NCBI RefSeq assembly: GCF_900105985.1
Contig: NZ_FNUB01000005.1
Coordinates: forward strand, 1,550,001 to 1,614,000
Direction: 5' to 3'
Length of the DNA: 64,000 nucleotides
Source: Tenacibaculum sp. MAR_2010_89
GTDB taxonomy: Bacteria > Bacteroidota > Bacteroidia > Flavobacteriales > Flavobacteriaceae
The notes beneath the pieces were generated by a model. That model was not told where the DNA came from. It saw nothing but the letters and a program-made list of their open reading frames with translations, and did not search any database. Made by a program: the position numbers and the translations under genes. Positions 27,833-38,253 of this stretch are shown piece by piece (the first letter of the stretch is position 1; the number at the start of each line of letters is the position of its first letter).

Positions 27833-29761
27833 TTATTTTAGAACAGAAAATTCTATACTAGAATCTGTAAATACAGAATGTGTTTGTGTTTTAAAATCTT
27901 TTTTATCCGCTTTGTAAATATTATCTACATAGGTTTGAGGATTTAAATCGATTAAAGGAAACCATGTACTTTGCACCTGAATTTGAAGTTTATGTCCTTT
28001 CTTGAATGTATGAAATACATCTTGCAATTTAATATTTACTGCAGTTTTTTTGTTAGGAGTAAAAGGCTCAGGTTTAGCAAAACTGTTTCTAAAACGTCCA
28101 CGCATAATTTCACTACGTACCATAAGGTGATAGTTACTTAACTTTAAATGTGTTTGCATTTCCTTATTATCATTCTTTAAATCAGAAGGATGAACATCTA
28201 TAACTTTTACAATCCAATCAGCTGCTGTTCCAGTAGTAGCAACATTTAATTTGGCTAATATATCACCAGAAAGCGTAAAGTCTTCATTTAAAACATCAGT
28301 TTCAAATACTAGAACATCAGGTCTTCTAGCTGCAAATCTTTGATCATCAGTCATGTATTTACGAGGAGTAAAAACAGTTTTTATATCTTCTGAATACGGT
28401 ACAGGACGTTTAATGTCACTAATAAAATTGATTTTAGAGTTTCCTTTTTTAGAAGTTGTTAGTTCTTGATTTTCAGATAAGAAAAAAGTTTCTTTTTGTG
28501 CATTTTTCGGAGGCCAAACATCATATGATTTCCATGTTTTTTTTCCTGTATCAAAGACATAAGCTTCTGGTAATCCTGAGTTTTTTGAGCCATCTCCTTT
28601 TAAGAAATGATTAAAAAACTTTGTTTCTACTTCTTTTTGGAATTTTAATGAAATTGAATCCCCAAAATAATAGTTACCTACTTTATTAGGTACTATGTTT
28701 CTTGACCATCCTCCATGATCCCAAGGACCAAAAACAAGTGTGTTATAATTGTTAGGTTGATTTTTTTCTATTCCTTTATAGGTTTCTAAAGGACCATATA
28801 AATCTTCTGCATCAAACCAGCCCCCAACAACCATGGTTGCTACAGTTGAAGGTACTTTATTTAAATGTTGAATAATTCCTTTGCTTTGCCATATTGAGTC
28901 GTAATTTGGGTGCTCTACAATTTCTTTCCAGAAAAAATCATCAATACGATTTTTGTTTTCAGTTGTTTTAACATCTAATTTCTCATATTGAAAATATTCG
29001 TTTAAATTTTTTAAAGGGCCTTTGTCTAAGAAAAATTGGTATTGATCTTGGGTTTTCATATTAGGAAATGAATACCAAGCAGAATCAGTTGGTTGATCTT
29101 TATAGGTTCCAAATAAAGAGATGGCTTTAAAATAACTTAATAAGAAGGCACCGTTGTGGTGAAAATCATCAAAGAAAAAGTCACCGATACAAGCTTGTGG
29201 TGAAGCAGCTTTTAAAGCAGGATGCGCATTAATAGTTGAAACTGTTGAATAATGACCAGGATAAGAGATTCCCCAAGTACCTACTTTTCCGTTATTGTTA
29301 TCTACATTCTTTACTAACCAATCAATCGTGTCATAAGTATCTGTAGTTTCATCCGATTGTTTTTCAGTTTTATTAGGAATAAAAGCACGCATATTATCAT
29401 AAATACCTTCACTCATCCAGCGTCCACGAACATCTTGATATACAATAATATTTCCTTCTTTCATTAAGTTTAAGTTTGGTCCAATTTTGGTTCTAAACTT
29501 ATCTTCTCCATAAGGTCTACAACTATAAGGAGTACGTTGAAACAGAATAGGGTATTTTTGAGTTGTATTTTTAGGTGAGTATATGGTAGTATGTAGTTTT
29601 GTACCATCTCTCATGGTAATTTTCACTTCTTTTTTTGTATAGTTATCTTTAACATACGTATCTTCTTGAGGTTTTGTAACAACTTCTTTTTCTGTTGTTT
29701 TTTTAGTGCACCCTATTGTAACAAAAAGAACTAGTAGTAATAATTTAAAGATTGCTTTCAT
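27833..29761 (-). CDS. CocE/NonD-family hydrolase, lipoprotein
   Basis: The 642-residue protein begins with a lipoprotein signal (LFVTIGC, Cys at about 18). It is an alpha/beta hydrolase of the CocE/NonD (glutaryl-7-ACA acylase, alpha-amino-acid ester hydrolase) type: an N-terminal core with YQDVRGRWMSEG, the nucleophile elbow GISYPG, the His motif FGPWDHGGW, and the C-terminal jelly-roll domain (SFAKPEPFTPNK ... GHKLQIQVQSTWFPLIDLNP). The substrate is uncertain: amino-acid esters, beta-lactam side chains or peptides. The gene lies upstream of and close to the S15 peptidase gene. Confidence 0.85.
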   Translation of the reverse strand: MKAIFKLLLLVLFVTIGCTKKTTEKEVVTKPQEDTYVKDNYTKKEVKITMRDGTKLHTTIYSPKNTTQKYPILFQRTPYSCRPYGEDKFRTKIGPNLNLMKEGNIIVYQDVRGRWMSEGIYDNMRAFIPNKTEKQSDETTDTYDTIDWLVKNVDNNNGKVGTWGISYPGHYSTVSTINAHPALKAASPQACIGDFFFDDFHHNGAFLLSYFKAISLFGTYKDQPTDSAWYSFPNMKTQDQYQFFLDKGPLKNLNEYFQYEKLDVKTTENKNRIDDFFWKEIVEHPNYDSIWQSKGIIQHLNKVPSTVATMVVGGWFDAEDLYGPLETYKGIEKNQPNNYNTLVFGPWDHGGWSRNIVPNKVGNYYFGDSISLKFQKEVETKFFNHFLKGDGSKNSGLPEAYVFDTGKKTWKSYDVWPPKNAQKETFFLSENQELTTSKKGNSKINFISDIKRPVPYSEDIKTVFTPRKYMTDDQRFAARRPDVLVFETDVLNEDFTLSGDILAKLNVATTGTAADWIVKVIDVHPSDLKNDNKEMQTHLKLSNYHLMVRSEIMRGRFRNSFAKPEPFTPNKKTAVNIKLQDVFHTFKKGHKLQIQVQSTWFPLIDLNPQTYVDNIYKADKKDFKTQTHSVFTDSSIEFSVLK

Positions 29762-29794
29762 AGTAGGTTAGTTGTTATTTAGTAAGTAAATATA

Positions 29795-29832
29795 TAAAAA
29801 TAACAGCAACCTTTCGATTGCTGTTGTTTTTT
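29795..29832 (-). terminator. Bidirectional-looking hairpin after the metalloprotease gene
   Basis: The perfect 8-bp stem AACAGCAA / TTGCTGTT (29802-29825) has T runs on both sides. It lies 9 bp downstream of the stop of the minus-strand gene at 29841. Confidence 0.8.
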
Positions 29833-29840
29833 GTAATACA

Positions 29841-32339
29841 TTATTTTTTAGGCTTTAAAATAGTATCAATTCTATCTGCAATATCTTGTAAATGATAACG
29901 AGTTATTGTGTTTTTTGCAGCAGGAATACTTCTTTTTACATCACGTTTTAAACGCTTTAATTCACCCCTTACTACTGCTTTAATATCAGATTGATTAATA
30001 GTAACAGCAGTTTGTTTAAAGTAACCACCACTTCTTCTTGGGCTCCTTTGGTTTTTCGCTTTATTTAACAAGAAGTTTAAACGATCAATATGAGCTCTTT
30101 GTAAGTTTCTTCTATAAGTATCTATTGTTTTATTAGTGTATAACTCACTCCAAATACCTTTTCTAAGATCGCCCATCATGTTTACAATAGTGTAGGCTTT
30201 GTTTCCATTTAAAACTTCATTTTCTATTAAACGAGTAAGTCTTCCAGTTTTTAATATTCTATTTAGCGTTCTTGTTTGTAAACTACTAATACGTTCTATG
30301 GAACCAGAATACTGTGTTTTTGAAATTATATTCTTGTTAATTAGCCAGTTCGGTGTTTTAAATAATTCATTATTAATAAACTTTAAAGCTTTCTTTTGAT
30401 GGTTTTTAGGAACATGAACATAAACTGCACCTTTTTGATCGGAAGTTTTAAAATACTCATATACACCTCCAATATTAGAACTCACATGCCCCATATATCT
30501 ATTAAACTGCCCCATTAATTGGCCATACATGGTTTTCAATTCTTTGTAATCTTCTCCATCTTCAGTAGTCCATTGTTCTAATTTAGGCAAAATACGTTGT
30601 AAGTTTTTAATACCATAAGTACTTGCTTTTATTGCATCATCACCTAAATCTTCAGTTTGTGAGCTAGGGTCAATAACATTACCAGCTTGTTGATGTCCAA
30701 ATCTATAAATAGGATCGTTAGCCTTTTCAATAATCCATTTGTTCAAGGTAGCTTTTTCGTTTTTTGCAGAAGTGTTTAAAATTGGTCTATACCCCCAATT
30801 AATAGAGTATTTGTCATATGGACCAATATTAGGCATCATTGCTACGCCTTTATCTTCTGGCTGTGCTACGTAATTAAAACGAGCATAATCCATTATAGAA
30901 GGAGCTGTACCGTATTTTTTTGTAAAATTAGCAGAGCGTAAAGAATCAACAGGGTAAGCAACTGAACTTCCCATATTATGTGGTAATCCCATTGTATGTC
31001 CTACTTCATGTGAAGAAACAAAACGAATTAATCGTCCCATAATTGCATCCTTAAATTTGTTACTTCTCGCTTCAGGGTTAATAGCTGCCGTTTGAATAAA
31101 GTACCAGTTGTGTAATAAACTCATTACATTATGATACCAATTTATGTCAGATTCTAAAATTTCACCAGAACGAGGATCACTAACATGCGGACCGTTAGCA
31201 TTAGGTATTGGTGAAGCCAAATAACGAACAACTGAATAACGAACATCTTCAGGGCTCCAGTCTGGATCTTCTTCTTTTGAAGGAGGATCTTTTGCTATGA
31301 TTGCATTTTTAAAACCTGCAGCTTCAAAAGCAACTTGCCAGTCTTCAATTCCTTGTTTAATGTATTTACGCCACTTTTTAGGAGTAGCTCTATCAATATA
31401 GTAAACAATTTGTTTTTTTGGTTCTACTAATTCACCTCTTTTAAATTTTTGTAAATCTTCATCTTTAACTTCTAAACGCCATCTATCTAAATAAGTAACA
31501 GATTTACTTTTTTGAGTATCTAAACCATAATCCGTTTGAGAGCTTGTAAACCAGCCTACACGCTCATCAAAATAACGACGCTTCATAGGAGTTTTAGGTA
31601 ATAAGATCATTGAATTACTTAATTCTAATGAAACAGCACCTACACTTGCATTTGATGGTGGCTTATTTGAAACATATGTTTTTACATGACGAACTTCAAT
31701 GTTTTTTGGATAACTACTCATGCGTTCTATGTATGAGCGATTTTTATCTACTTTTGAAATTTTATAAGCTTTTCTTCTAAATTGAGGAAGTCCTATAGCT
31801 TTTACATCGTTAGAAAATAAACTTGTAGCATCAATCACTGTTGCTGTAGAGTCTTTATTAAAAGCTTTAATAGGAAAAGCATATAAAATAGGTTCGAAAT
31901 TTGAATTAACTACAGCTTCATGAATAGGTAAAATAGAGTCAGCAACTACATTATGAGATACTACTCTCAATAATATTTTTTTATGTTTTTTAACCCACCT
32001 TAAAACTTGAGTGTTTTGCTTTCCTCCGCCAAAACCAATACCATTGGCCGTTTTGGCTATTCGTGTAACCATTAACATTTCACGATTTAATAAAGAATCA
32101 GGAATTTCAAATAAGTATTTATTGTCTTTAGAATGGACTTTAAATAAACCGTTGTCTGTTTTGTGCTTTTTGGTAACTACTTTACCATATGGTTGTATAC
32201 CTTTTTTAGTAGGCTTTTTTTTGGGAGTAGTCGTTACTTTTTTATCATTTTTTTTCTTTCTTCTTTGTGCTTCAGAGTTTAAAGTTATTCCTAAAGAAAA
32301 AAATACAAATAAAATAGTTGAGAGTATTTTTTTTGTCAT
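29841..32339 (-). CDS. Exported zinc-dependent metalloprotease (DUF5117/DUF5118 type)
   Basis: The 832-residue protein has a signal peptide ending at about residue 24 (NSEAQ), then a lysine-rich stretch. The zinc site HEVGHTMGLPHN (about 443-454) fits HExxHxxGxxHN, followed by SIMDYARFNYVAQPED, which resembles a Met-turn. The upstream part (YGKVVTKKHKTDNGLFKVHS ... REMLMVTRIAKT) and the overall length match the DUF5118-DUF5117-DUF4953 proteins common in Bacteroidota. It should be a secreted or periplasmic endopeptidase; natural substrates are unknown. It is probably monocistronic, with a terminator after it. Confidence 0.85.
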   Translation of the reverse strand: MTKKILSTILFVFFSLGITLNSEAQRRKKKNDKKVTTTPKKKPTKKGIQPYGKVVTKKHKTDNGLFKVHSKDNKYLFEIPDSLLNREMLMVTRIAKTANGIGFGGGKQNTQVLRWVKKHKKILLRVVSHNVVADSILPIHEAVVNSNFEPILYAFPIKAFNKDSTATVIDATSLFSNDVKAIGLPQFRRKAYKISKVDKNRSYIERMSSYPKNIEVRHVKTYVSNKPPSNASVGAVSLELSNSMILLPKTPMKRRYFDERVGWFTSSQTDYGLDTQKSKSVTYLDRWRLEVKDEDLQKFKRGELVEPKKQIVYYIDRATPKKWRKYIKQGIEDWQVAFEAAGFKNAIIAKDPPSKEEDPDWSPEDVRYSVVRYLASPIPNANGPHVSDPRSGEILESDINWYHNVMSLLHNWYFIQTAAINPEARSNKFKDAIMGRLIRFVSSHEVGHTMGLPHNMGSSVAYPVDSLRSANFTKKYGTAPSIMDYARFNYVAQPEDKGVAMMPNIGPYDKYSINWGYRPILNTSAKNEKATLNKWIIEKANDPIYRFGHQQAGNVIDPSSQTEDLGDDAIKASTYGIKNLQRILPKLEQWTTEDGEDYKELKTMYGQLMGQFNRYMGHVSSNIGGVYEYFKTSDQKGAVYVHVPKNHQKKALKFINNELFKTPNWLINKNIISKTQYSGSIERISSLQTRTLNRILKTGRLTRLIENEVLNGNKAYTIVNMMGDLRKGIWSELYTNKTIDTYRRNLQRAHIDRLNFLLNKAKNQRSPRRSGGYFKQTAVTINQSDIKAVVRGELKRLKRDVKRSIPAAKNTITRYHLQDIADRIDTILKPKK

Positions 32340-32482
32340 TGTGTATGTATTGAAAAAATTGGACTCGAAGTTAAGGAAAAGGCTATTGATAGGTTCTTAA
32401 TTAAATGTTAAAGAGAAATTTAAACAGATTTACAGAATTGATATAAAAAATGTAATTTTAAAGCTTAATTAAAATATAAAAA

Positions 32483-33202
32483 ATGAAGAGTATCTCTTAT
32501 TTGTTACTGATAATTATATTGGTGAGCTGCAATCCTATTAAAAAAGAAGTAGTTAAAAAGGAATTTCCTAAGTTAGAAGTAGATAGGTATAATGTTGCTT
32601 TTTTAATTATGGATGGTACTTTTAATACAGAATTAACTGCTCCGTTTGATATTTTTCAGCATACTATTTTTAGAAAAGGGATTAAAGCAATGAATGTTTT
32701 TACAGTTGCTGATACAGATGATTTTATTACAACTTTTGAAGGAATGAAAATTATACCAGATTTTAATTATTTAAAAGATAGTTTACCTAAAATAGACATT
32801 TTGGTTGTACCAAGTGCCGAACATCATTTGGATACTGATTTGGACAATGAAAGCTTGATAAACTTTGTTAAAGAAGTAGCTGTAAATACTCAATATGTAA
32901 CGTCGCATTGTGATGGTGCTTTTATACTAGCAAAGGCTGGTCTTTTAAAAGGAAAGGTTTCTACTACATTTCCTTCAGATATTGATAAAATGAGAGAAAT
33001 GTTTCCTGATTTAGATATACGAAAAGAAGTGTTATTTGTTCATGATGGGAAGTTTATAACTTCAGCAGGGGGAGCAAAATCATTTGAAGCGGCTCTGTAT
33101 TTGTGTGAATATTTATATGGTAAAGAGATAACAAAAAAGTTAGCAGGAGGATTGGTGATTGATTGGAATCTAGATGAGGTACCACATTTAATTATGAAAT
33201 AA
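32483..33202 (+). CDS. DJ-1/PfpI-family lipoprotein
   Basis: The 239-residue protein has a lipoprotein signal (IILVSC, Cys about 16). The body is a DJ-1/PfpI (glutamine-amidotransferase-like) domain: VAFLIMDGTFNTELTAPFDIF at the start, ILVVPSAEHH, and the nucleophile elbow SHCDGAFILAKAGLL with the conserved cysteine; then TTFPSD and FITSAGGAKSFEAAL. Members of this group resemble the N-terminal domain of GATase1-type AraC regulators but here there is no DNA-binding part. An envelope location is unusual for DJ-1 proteins. The activity is unknown. The gene is divergent from the metalloprotease gene. Confidence 0.8.
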   Translation: MKSISYLLLIIILVSCNPIKKEVVKKEFPKLEVDRYNVAFLIMDGTFNTELTAPFDIFQHTIFRKGIKAMNVFTVADTDDFITTFEGMKIIPDFNYLKDSLPKIDILVVPSAEHHLDTDLDNESLINFVKEVAVNTQYVTSHCDGAFILAKAGLLKGKVSTTFPSDIDKMREMFPDLDIRKEVLFVHDGKFITSAGGAKSFEAALYLCEYLYGKEITKKLAGGLVIDWNLDEVPHLIMK

Positions 33203-33291
33203 AATAATGTATTTAGACTAAAAAGTGAAGCGTTTTTTAACAAAGTAGGGTAAGTAAATGTTTATTTGTTAAATAGTGAGAAATAGGTTTA

Positions 33292-33299
33292 TACCTTTG
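33292..33299 (+). promoter_or_regulatory. -7 box TACCTTTG of the dsbD promoter
   Basis: This exact TAnnTTTG match has an upstream TTTG (33265-33268) at a distance compatible with the -33 element. It implies a leader of about 115 nt before the ATG at 33420. Confidence 0.55.
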
Positions 33300-33317
33300 T
33301 TTAATGAAGAAACAAGT

Positions 33318-33357
33318 GTAACATTTGTTACATATATTACTATCATATTTGGTAATA
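33318..33357 (+). promoter_or_regulatory. Two inverted repeats in the dsbD leader
   Basis: GTAACATTTGTTAC (33318-33331) is a palindrome with 6-bp arms; TATTAC ... GTAATA (33335-33357) is a second one with an 11-bp spacer. Both lie just downstream of the predicted transcription start, where a repressor would act. No regulator is identified. Confidence 0.35.
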
Positions 33358-33419
33358 TTGCAACTCTTGAATTTTTTAGAATTCATTTATAAAAACTAAT
33401 ACTAACAACACCTAACTAT

Positions 33420-35411
33420 ATGAAATCTCTTATAAATTTAAAATTTATAATTAAAACACAACTACTAGTTTTATTTTTGCTATTAGCACCTATAAAAAAA
33501 GTTAATTCTCAAATATTTGAACCAGTAAAATGGTCAACATCCGTAGAGAAAATTTCTGAAAAAGAATATAATTTAGTCGCGATTGCTGTTATTGAAAGCG
33601 GATGGAATATTTATTCTCAAAAGGTAGCTAAAGGTGGGCCAATACCTACTACTTTTTTCTTTAATGAAAAAGATGGATATACTCTAAGTGGAAAAACTAT
33701 AGAGGAAAAAGGGCATACTAAGATGGATCCTACCTTTAACATAGAGGTGAAGTCTTTCAGTAATAAAGCAAAATTTGTTCAACGTGTTAAATTAATAAAT
33801 GATAAAAAAACGATTGATGCATCTGTAGAGTTTATGGTTTGTATGGATACTAGATGTTTACCTCCAAAAGAGGTTGATTTAATTTTTGATTTAACAAAAG
33901 CAAAAAAAGTTGTTACTAAAAAAGTTAGTTCAAGTAAAAAGAATGTAAGTAAAAAAGGGCTATTAGCTATATTTTTCATAGCTTTTTTATCTGGTTTTGC
34001 AGCTTTATTAACACCTTGTGTGTTTCCAATGATTCCTATGACGGTTAGTTTTTTTACGAAGCAAAGTAAAAATAAATCACAAGGAATTAGAAATGCAATT
34101 ATTTTTGGAGTATCAATAGTTGTTATTTATGTAGGAATGGGACTATTAGTATCTTTTACAGGTGAATCAGATTCATTAAATTCGTTATCTACTAATGTCT
34201 GGTTTAATTTAGTGTTTTTCTTATTGCTAGTTGTTTTTGCAGTTTCTTTTTTAGGAGCTTTTGAATTAACACTACCAAGTTCATGGAGTACTAAAATAGA
34301 TGCTCAGGCTGATAGAGGAGGCTTAACTGGAATCTTTTTTATGGCATTGGCATTGGCAATTGTGTCATTTTCATGTACAGGACCAATTGTAGGAACTTTA
34401 TTGGTTGAAGCAGCAACAAAAGGAGGAATTGCCCCAGTAGTTGGAATGTTAGGGTTTTCATCGGCTATTGCCTTACCATTTACATTATTTGCTATTTTTC
34501 CTGGTTGGATGAATTCATTACCAAAATCAGGAGGCTGGTTAAATACCGTAAAAGTAGTTTTAGGGTTTTTAGAGTTAGCATTAGCTTTTAAATTTTTATC
34601 GAATGCCGACATGGTATTAGACTTACATTTATTAGAGCGTGAAGTGTTTTTAGCTATATGGATAGCGATTTTCGCTGCACTTTCATTGTATTTATTTGGT
34701 AAAATTCAATTACCACATGATTCACCACTTAAGCATATTTCTGTTGGGAGATTAAGTTTAGGATTATTATCATTAGGGTTTACAGTATATATGTTGCCAG
34801 GTTTATGGGGAGCTCCATTAAATTTAATAAGTGCTTTCCCTCCTCCACAAGATTATAGTGAATCTCCATATGGAGTTGGTTATCAAAAATTAGCAACTAT
34901 TAAAAATGTAGTAACTAATTCTGAATCTTCAAAGACCTCGCATAGTGGTTTACCAGATGGAGCACACATGAAGCCACCATATGATATCTTAGTTTTTAAT
35001 GATTATGATAAAGGTTTGGCATATGCTAAAGAAGTAAATAAACCAGTATTAATAGATTTTACAGGAAAGGCATGTGTAAATTGTAGAAAAATGGAGCAAA
35101 ATGTTTGGGCTAAGGATAAAGTTTTATCGGTGCTTAAAAATGATGTAGTATTAATTTCTTTATATGTAGATGATAAAAGGGCTCTTGAGGAAGATGAAGT
35201 TGTTGAGTCAAAATTACGACCAGGGAAGAAATTACGTTATATTGGGCAAAAATGGAGTGAATTACAAACAATTAAATACAAAACGAACTCACAACCTTAT
35301 TATGTATTAATTGATGCCAAAGGAGAGAATTTAATTGATCCTGTAGCATATACACCAAACGTAGATGAATATCATAACTGGTTAAAAACAGGAATAGCTG
35401 CTTATAAATAG
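33420..35411 (+). CDS. DsbD-family thiol:disulfide interchange protein
   Basis: The 663-residue protein has a signal peptide (about 1-31). The N-terminal periplasmic domain (about 32-160) has the pair [12 protein letters not shown], as in DsbD-alpha. Eight or so membrane segments (about 180-470) contain the redox cysteines [12 protein letters not shown] and [11 protein letters not shown]. The C-terminal thioredoxin-like domain (about 510-663) has the active site ACVNCRKM. It moves electrons from cytoplasmic thioredoxin to periplasmic thiols, for cytochrome c maturation or disulfide isomerisation. All redox pairs are present, so it should be active. A terminator follows. Confidence 0.92.
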   Translation: MKSLINLKFIIKTQLLVLFLLLAPIKKVNSQIFEPVKWSTSVEKISEKEYNLVAIAVIESGWNIYSQKVAKGGPIPTTFFFNEKDGYTLSGKTIEEKGHTKMDPTFNIEVKSFSNKAKFVQRVKLINDKKTIDASVEFMVCMDTRCLPPKEVDLIFDLTKAKKVVTKKVSSSKKNVSKKGLLAIFFIAFLSGFAALLTPCVFPMIPMTVSFFTKQSKNKSQGIRNAIIFGVSIVVIYVGMGLLVSFTGESDSLNSLSTNVWFNLVFFLLLVVFAVSFLGAFELTLPSSWSTKIDAQADRGGLTGIFFMALALAIVSFSCTGPIVGTLLVEAATKGGIAPVVGMLGFSSAIALPFTLFAIFPGWMNSLPKSGGWLNTVKVVLGFLELALAFKFLSNADMVLDLHLLEREVFLAIWIAIFAALSLYLFGKIQLPHDSPLKHISVGRLSLGLLSLGFTVYMLPGLWGAPLNLISAFPPPQDYSESPYGVGYQKLATIKNVVTNSESSKTSHSGLPDGAHMKPPYDILVFNDYDKGLAYAKEVNKPVLIDFTGKACVNCRKMEQNVWAKDKVLSVLKNDVVLISLYVDDKRALEEDEVVESKLRPGKKLRYIGQKWSELQTIKYKTNSQPYYVLIDAKGENLIDPVAYTPNVDEYHNWLKTGIAAYK

Positions 35412-35433
35412 AGAAAAAACAATTAAAATATAT

Positions 35434-35472
35434 AAAGCCTCATTATTTCATAATAATGAGGCTTTTCTTTTA
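35434..35472 (+). terminator. Terminator after dsbD
   Basis: The stem AAAGCCTCATTA / TAATGAGGCTTT is followed by TCTTTT. Confidence 0.9.
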
Positions 35473-35506
35473 AAGCTATAAAGAGAAACAATAAACTAAA
35501 ACATCG

Positions 35507-35514
35507 TACCTTTG
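35507..35514 (+). promoter_or_regulatory. -7 box TACCTTTG directly before the YgiQ start
   Basis: An exact TAnnTTTG match ends seven bases before the ATG at 35522, so the transcript should start 0-3 nt before the start codon (leaderless or nearly so). Confidence 0.55.
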
Positions 35515-35521
35515 CAACGGC

Positions 35522-37483
35522 ATGAGAATTAGACGACTTTCAGATTGGTTACCTACAACAAATAAAGAGGTAAAATTACGTGGATGGGATGAATTAGATG
35601 TAATCCTATTTAGTGGTGATGCATATGTAGATCATCCATCTTTTGGACCTGCGGTTATTGGACGTATTTTAGAAAGTTACGGTTTGCGTGTAGCTATTGT
35701 TCCACAACCTAGCGTACATGATAATTTACAAGACTTTGTTAAGTTAGGAAGACCGCGATTATTTTTTGCGGTTACTGCTGGTTGTATGGATTCTATGGTA
35801 AGTAACTATACGGCAAGTAAAAAACGTAGAGATAAAGATGCATATACTCCTAATGGAGATAAAGGGTTTAGACCCGATTATGCAACAACTGTGTACACAA
35901 AAATATTAAAAGAGAAATTTCCAGATGTGCCTGTTTTAATTGGTGGAATTGAAGCATCATTACGAAGAGTTACTCATTATGATTATTGGTCAAATAAATT
36001 GATGCCATCTATTTTAGAAGAGTCAGGAGCCGATATGCTAGTGTATGGAATGGGAGAGCAACCTCTTAGAGAATTAGTAGAATTACTTCAAAAGGGTGTA
36101 CCATTTTCAAGCTTAAAAACTATTAAACAAACTGCTGTTTTATTAGGGGAGTATGAAAAAATACCTAAAAATAAAAACTGGCAAGATGTTGAAATTTCAT
36201 CTCATGAAAAATGTTTGAAAGATAAAAAGGCATATGCTTCTAATTTTAAAGTTATAGAACAAGAATCGAATAAATTATATGCTAGAAGAATTTTTCAAAA
36301 TATAAAAGATAAGAAGTTGATGATTAATCCGCCATACCCAACAATGACGGAAAAGGAAATAGATGCTTCTTTTGATTTACCTTTTACTAGAATGCCTCAC
36401 CCTAAATACAATAAAAGAGGGGCTATTCCTGCATATGAAATGATAAAGTTTTCTGTAAATATTCATAGAGGATGTTTTGGAGGATGTAGTTTTTGTACGA
36501 TTTCCGCGCATCAAGGAAAATTTATTGCAAGTAGAAGTCAAGAATCTGTTTTGAAAGAAGTAGATGAGTTAACTAAAATGGATGATTTTAAAGGGTACTT
36601 ATCAGACATTGGAGGTCCATCAGCAAATATGTATCAGATGAAAGGTAAGGTGCAATCTATATGTGATAAATGTGTAGCTCCATCTTGTATTTCACCTGTA
36701 ATATGTAGCAACTTAGATACATCGCATAAACCCTTAACGGAGTTGTATCAAGCTGTTGACAAGCATCCAAAAATTAAGAAATCATTCATAGGTAGTGGTA
36801 TAAGGCATGATATGTTAGTACCCGAGTTTAACAAAAATGCAGATCCTAAAGAATTAGATGCGTATACTGAGGAAGTAATGACTAAACATGTTTCTGGGCG
36901 ATTGAAAGTTGCACCTGAACATACTTCTGATCCAGTTTTAAAATTAATGAGAAAACCTTCATTTACTTATTTTCATAAGTTTAAAGATAGGTTTGATAAA
37001 ATTAACATAAAGAAAAAGTTAAATCTTCAATTAATACCTTACTTTATTTCAAGTCACCCAGCTTGCGAACCAGAGGATATGGCAAATTTGGCAGCTGAAA
37101 CAAAAGATATGGGATTTCAGTTAGAACAGGTGCAGGATTTTACACCAACACCAATGACAGTTGCTACAGTAATTTATTATAGTGGATATCACCCATATAC
37201 ATTAAAAGAGGTTGGTACCCCTAAAACAAAGCAAGAAAAGTTAGAGCAACACAAATTTTTCTTTTGGTATAAAAAGGAAAATAGAAAGTGGATAAAAGAT
37301 AAACTAACGAAAGTAGGTAGAACAGATTTATTAAAGAAGTTAATACCTGCGGATGATTCTTGGCGTAAAAATAAACCTCAAAAAACAAGAAATACTTTTG
37401 ATGATACAGTAACCTTCAATCCTAAATCAAAAAGATCTAGAGGGAAATCTAAAGAAGGTTTTAAAAAGAAGAGGAGAAGGTAA
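35522..37483 (+). CDS. YgiQ-family radical SAM protein
   Basis: The 653-residue protein opens with an N-terminal domain (RLSDWLPTTNKEVKLRGWDELD ... ILFSGDAYVDHPSFG) typical of YgiQ. The radical-SAM cluster motif HRGCFGGCSFCTI (CxxxCxxC) lies at about residues 317-329, then DIGGPSANMY and a cysteine-rich stretch (CDKCVAPSCISPVIC) that may bind a second cluster or zinc. The C-terminal ~60 residues are basic. The family reaction is not known to me. It is monocistronic, with a promoter box almost touching the start codon. Confidence 0.92.
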   Translation: MRIRRLSDWLPTTNKEVKLRGWDELDVILFSGDAYVDHPSFGPAVIGRILESYGLRVAIVPQPSVHDNLQDFVKLGRPRLFFAVTAGCMDSMVSNYTASKKRRDKDAYTPNGDKGFRPDYATTVYTKILKEKFPDVPVLIGGIEASLRRVTHYDYWSNKLMPSILEESGADMLVYGMGEQPLRELVELLQKGVPFSSLKTIKQTAVLLGEYEKIPKNKNWQDVEISSHEKCLKDKKAYASNFKVIEQESNKLYARRIFQNIKDKKLMINPPYPTMTEKEIDASFDLPFTRMPHPKYNKRGAIPAYEMIKFSVNIHRGCFGGCSFCTISAHQGKFIASRSQESVLKEVDELTKMDDFKGYLSDIGGPSANMYQMKGKVQSICDKCVAPSCISPVICSNLDTSHKPLTELYQAVDKHPKIKKSFIGSGIRHDMLVPEFNKNADPKELDAYTEEVMTKHVSGRLKVAPEHTSDPVLKLMRKPSFTYFHKFKDRFDKINIKKKLNLQLIPYFISSHPACEPEDMANLAAETKDMGFQLEQVQDFTPTPMTVATVIYYSGYHPYTLKEVGTPKTKQEKLEQHKFFFWYKKENRKWIKDKLTKVGRTDLLKKLIPADDSWRKNKPQKTRNTFDDTVTFNPKSKRSRGKSKEGFKKKRRR

Positions 37484-37513
37484 CTAACGTTTCTATAAAA
37501 ATATATAACTTCC

Positions 37514-37521
37514 TAAGTTTG
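37514..37521 (+). promoter_or_regulatory. Possible -7 box TAAGTTTG before the outer-membrane barrel gene
   Basis: A TAnnTTTG match lies 80 bp upstream of the ATG at 37602; no clear -33 element is seen. Confidence 0.3.
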
Positions 37522-37601
37522 AAAAAAGAATAATATTAGAATAATTTTTTTAAGACCTTTAAAGTATTTATTTTCGCTCGCGAATTTTAAAAATATTTTT
37601 T

Positions 37602-38231
37602 ATGAAAAAGTTATTATTGATACTAGTATTATCAATTACAGGAGCAACAAGTTATGCCCAAAAATCAGGAGATTTTGAATTTGGAGGTAATTTAGGAGTT
37701 AATTTTTCAAACTTACAAGTTAGTTCAGGTGGAATAAACAATTTATCTACAGATTACACGACAAGTTTTAACATTGCAGCAACTGGAGAATATTATTTTT
37801 CTGACCGTTGGGGAATTAAAGGAAAGTTGATTTTTGATCAAAAAGGTTGGGGTAATGGTTTTTTTGAAAGTAGCAATGGAGCTAGAGTTATTACTGACTA
37901 TAAGTTAAGTTATTTAACTTTACCATTAATGGCAAACTGGCATTTTGGTTCTGAAAGAAATTGGTATATAAATTTTGGACTTTATCTAGGTCTTTTATTA
38001 GATGCTGAAACATTAGATGTAAAAACTAATTTACCATTAATAGATGCATTTAATAGCACTGATGTTGGTTTAGCACTTGGAATAGGATATAAATTCCCTG
38101 TAAATGAAAGCACAAATCTTTTCTTTGAACTTGATGGTCAAGCAGGTTTTACTTCTGTATTTAAAGAGGCTACAACATCTTCAAGAAATAATAGAAGTGC
38201 ACTAAATTTTGGAGTTTTATTTTCATTATAG
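37602..38231 (+). CDS. Outer-membrane beta-barrel protein (PorT-like, small)
   Basis: The 209-residue protein has a signal peptide of about 19 residues (ending SYAQ). The mature part alternates hydrophobic and polar residues in strands with turns, beginning FEFGGNLGVNFSNLQ and ending LNFGVLFSL with a terminal aromatic/leucine strand, as in 8-strand outer-membrane barrels of the PorT/OmpW-like group in Bacteroidota. No specific function can be read. The gene is followed by a strong terminator shared with the convergent gene. Confidence 0.8.
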   Translation: MKKLLLILVLSITGATSYAQKSGDFEFGGNLGVNFSNLQVSSGGINNLSTDYTTSFNIAATGEYYFSDRWGIKGKLIFDQKGWGNGFFESSNGARVITDYKLSYLTLPLMANWHFGSERNWYINFGLYLGLLLDAETLDVKTNLPLIDAFNSTDVGLALGIGYKFPVNESTNLFFELDGQAGFTSVFKEATTSSRNNRSALNFGVLFSL

Positions 38232-38253
38232 ATTAAAAAAAATAAAAATAAAT

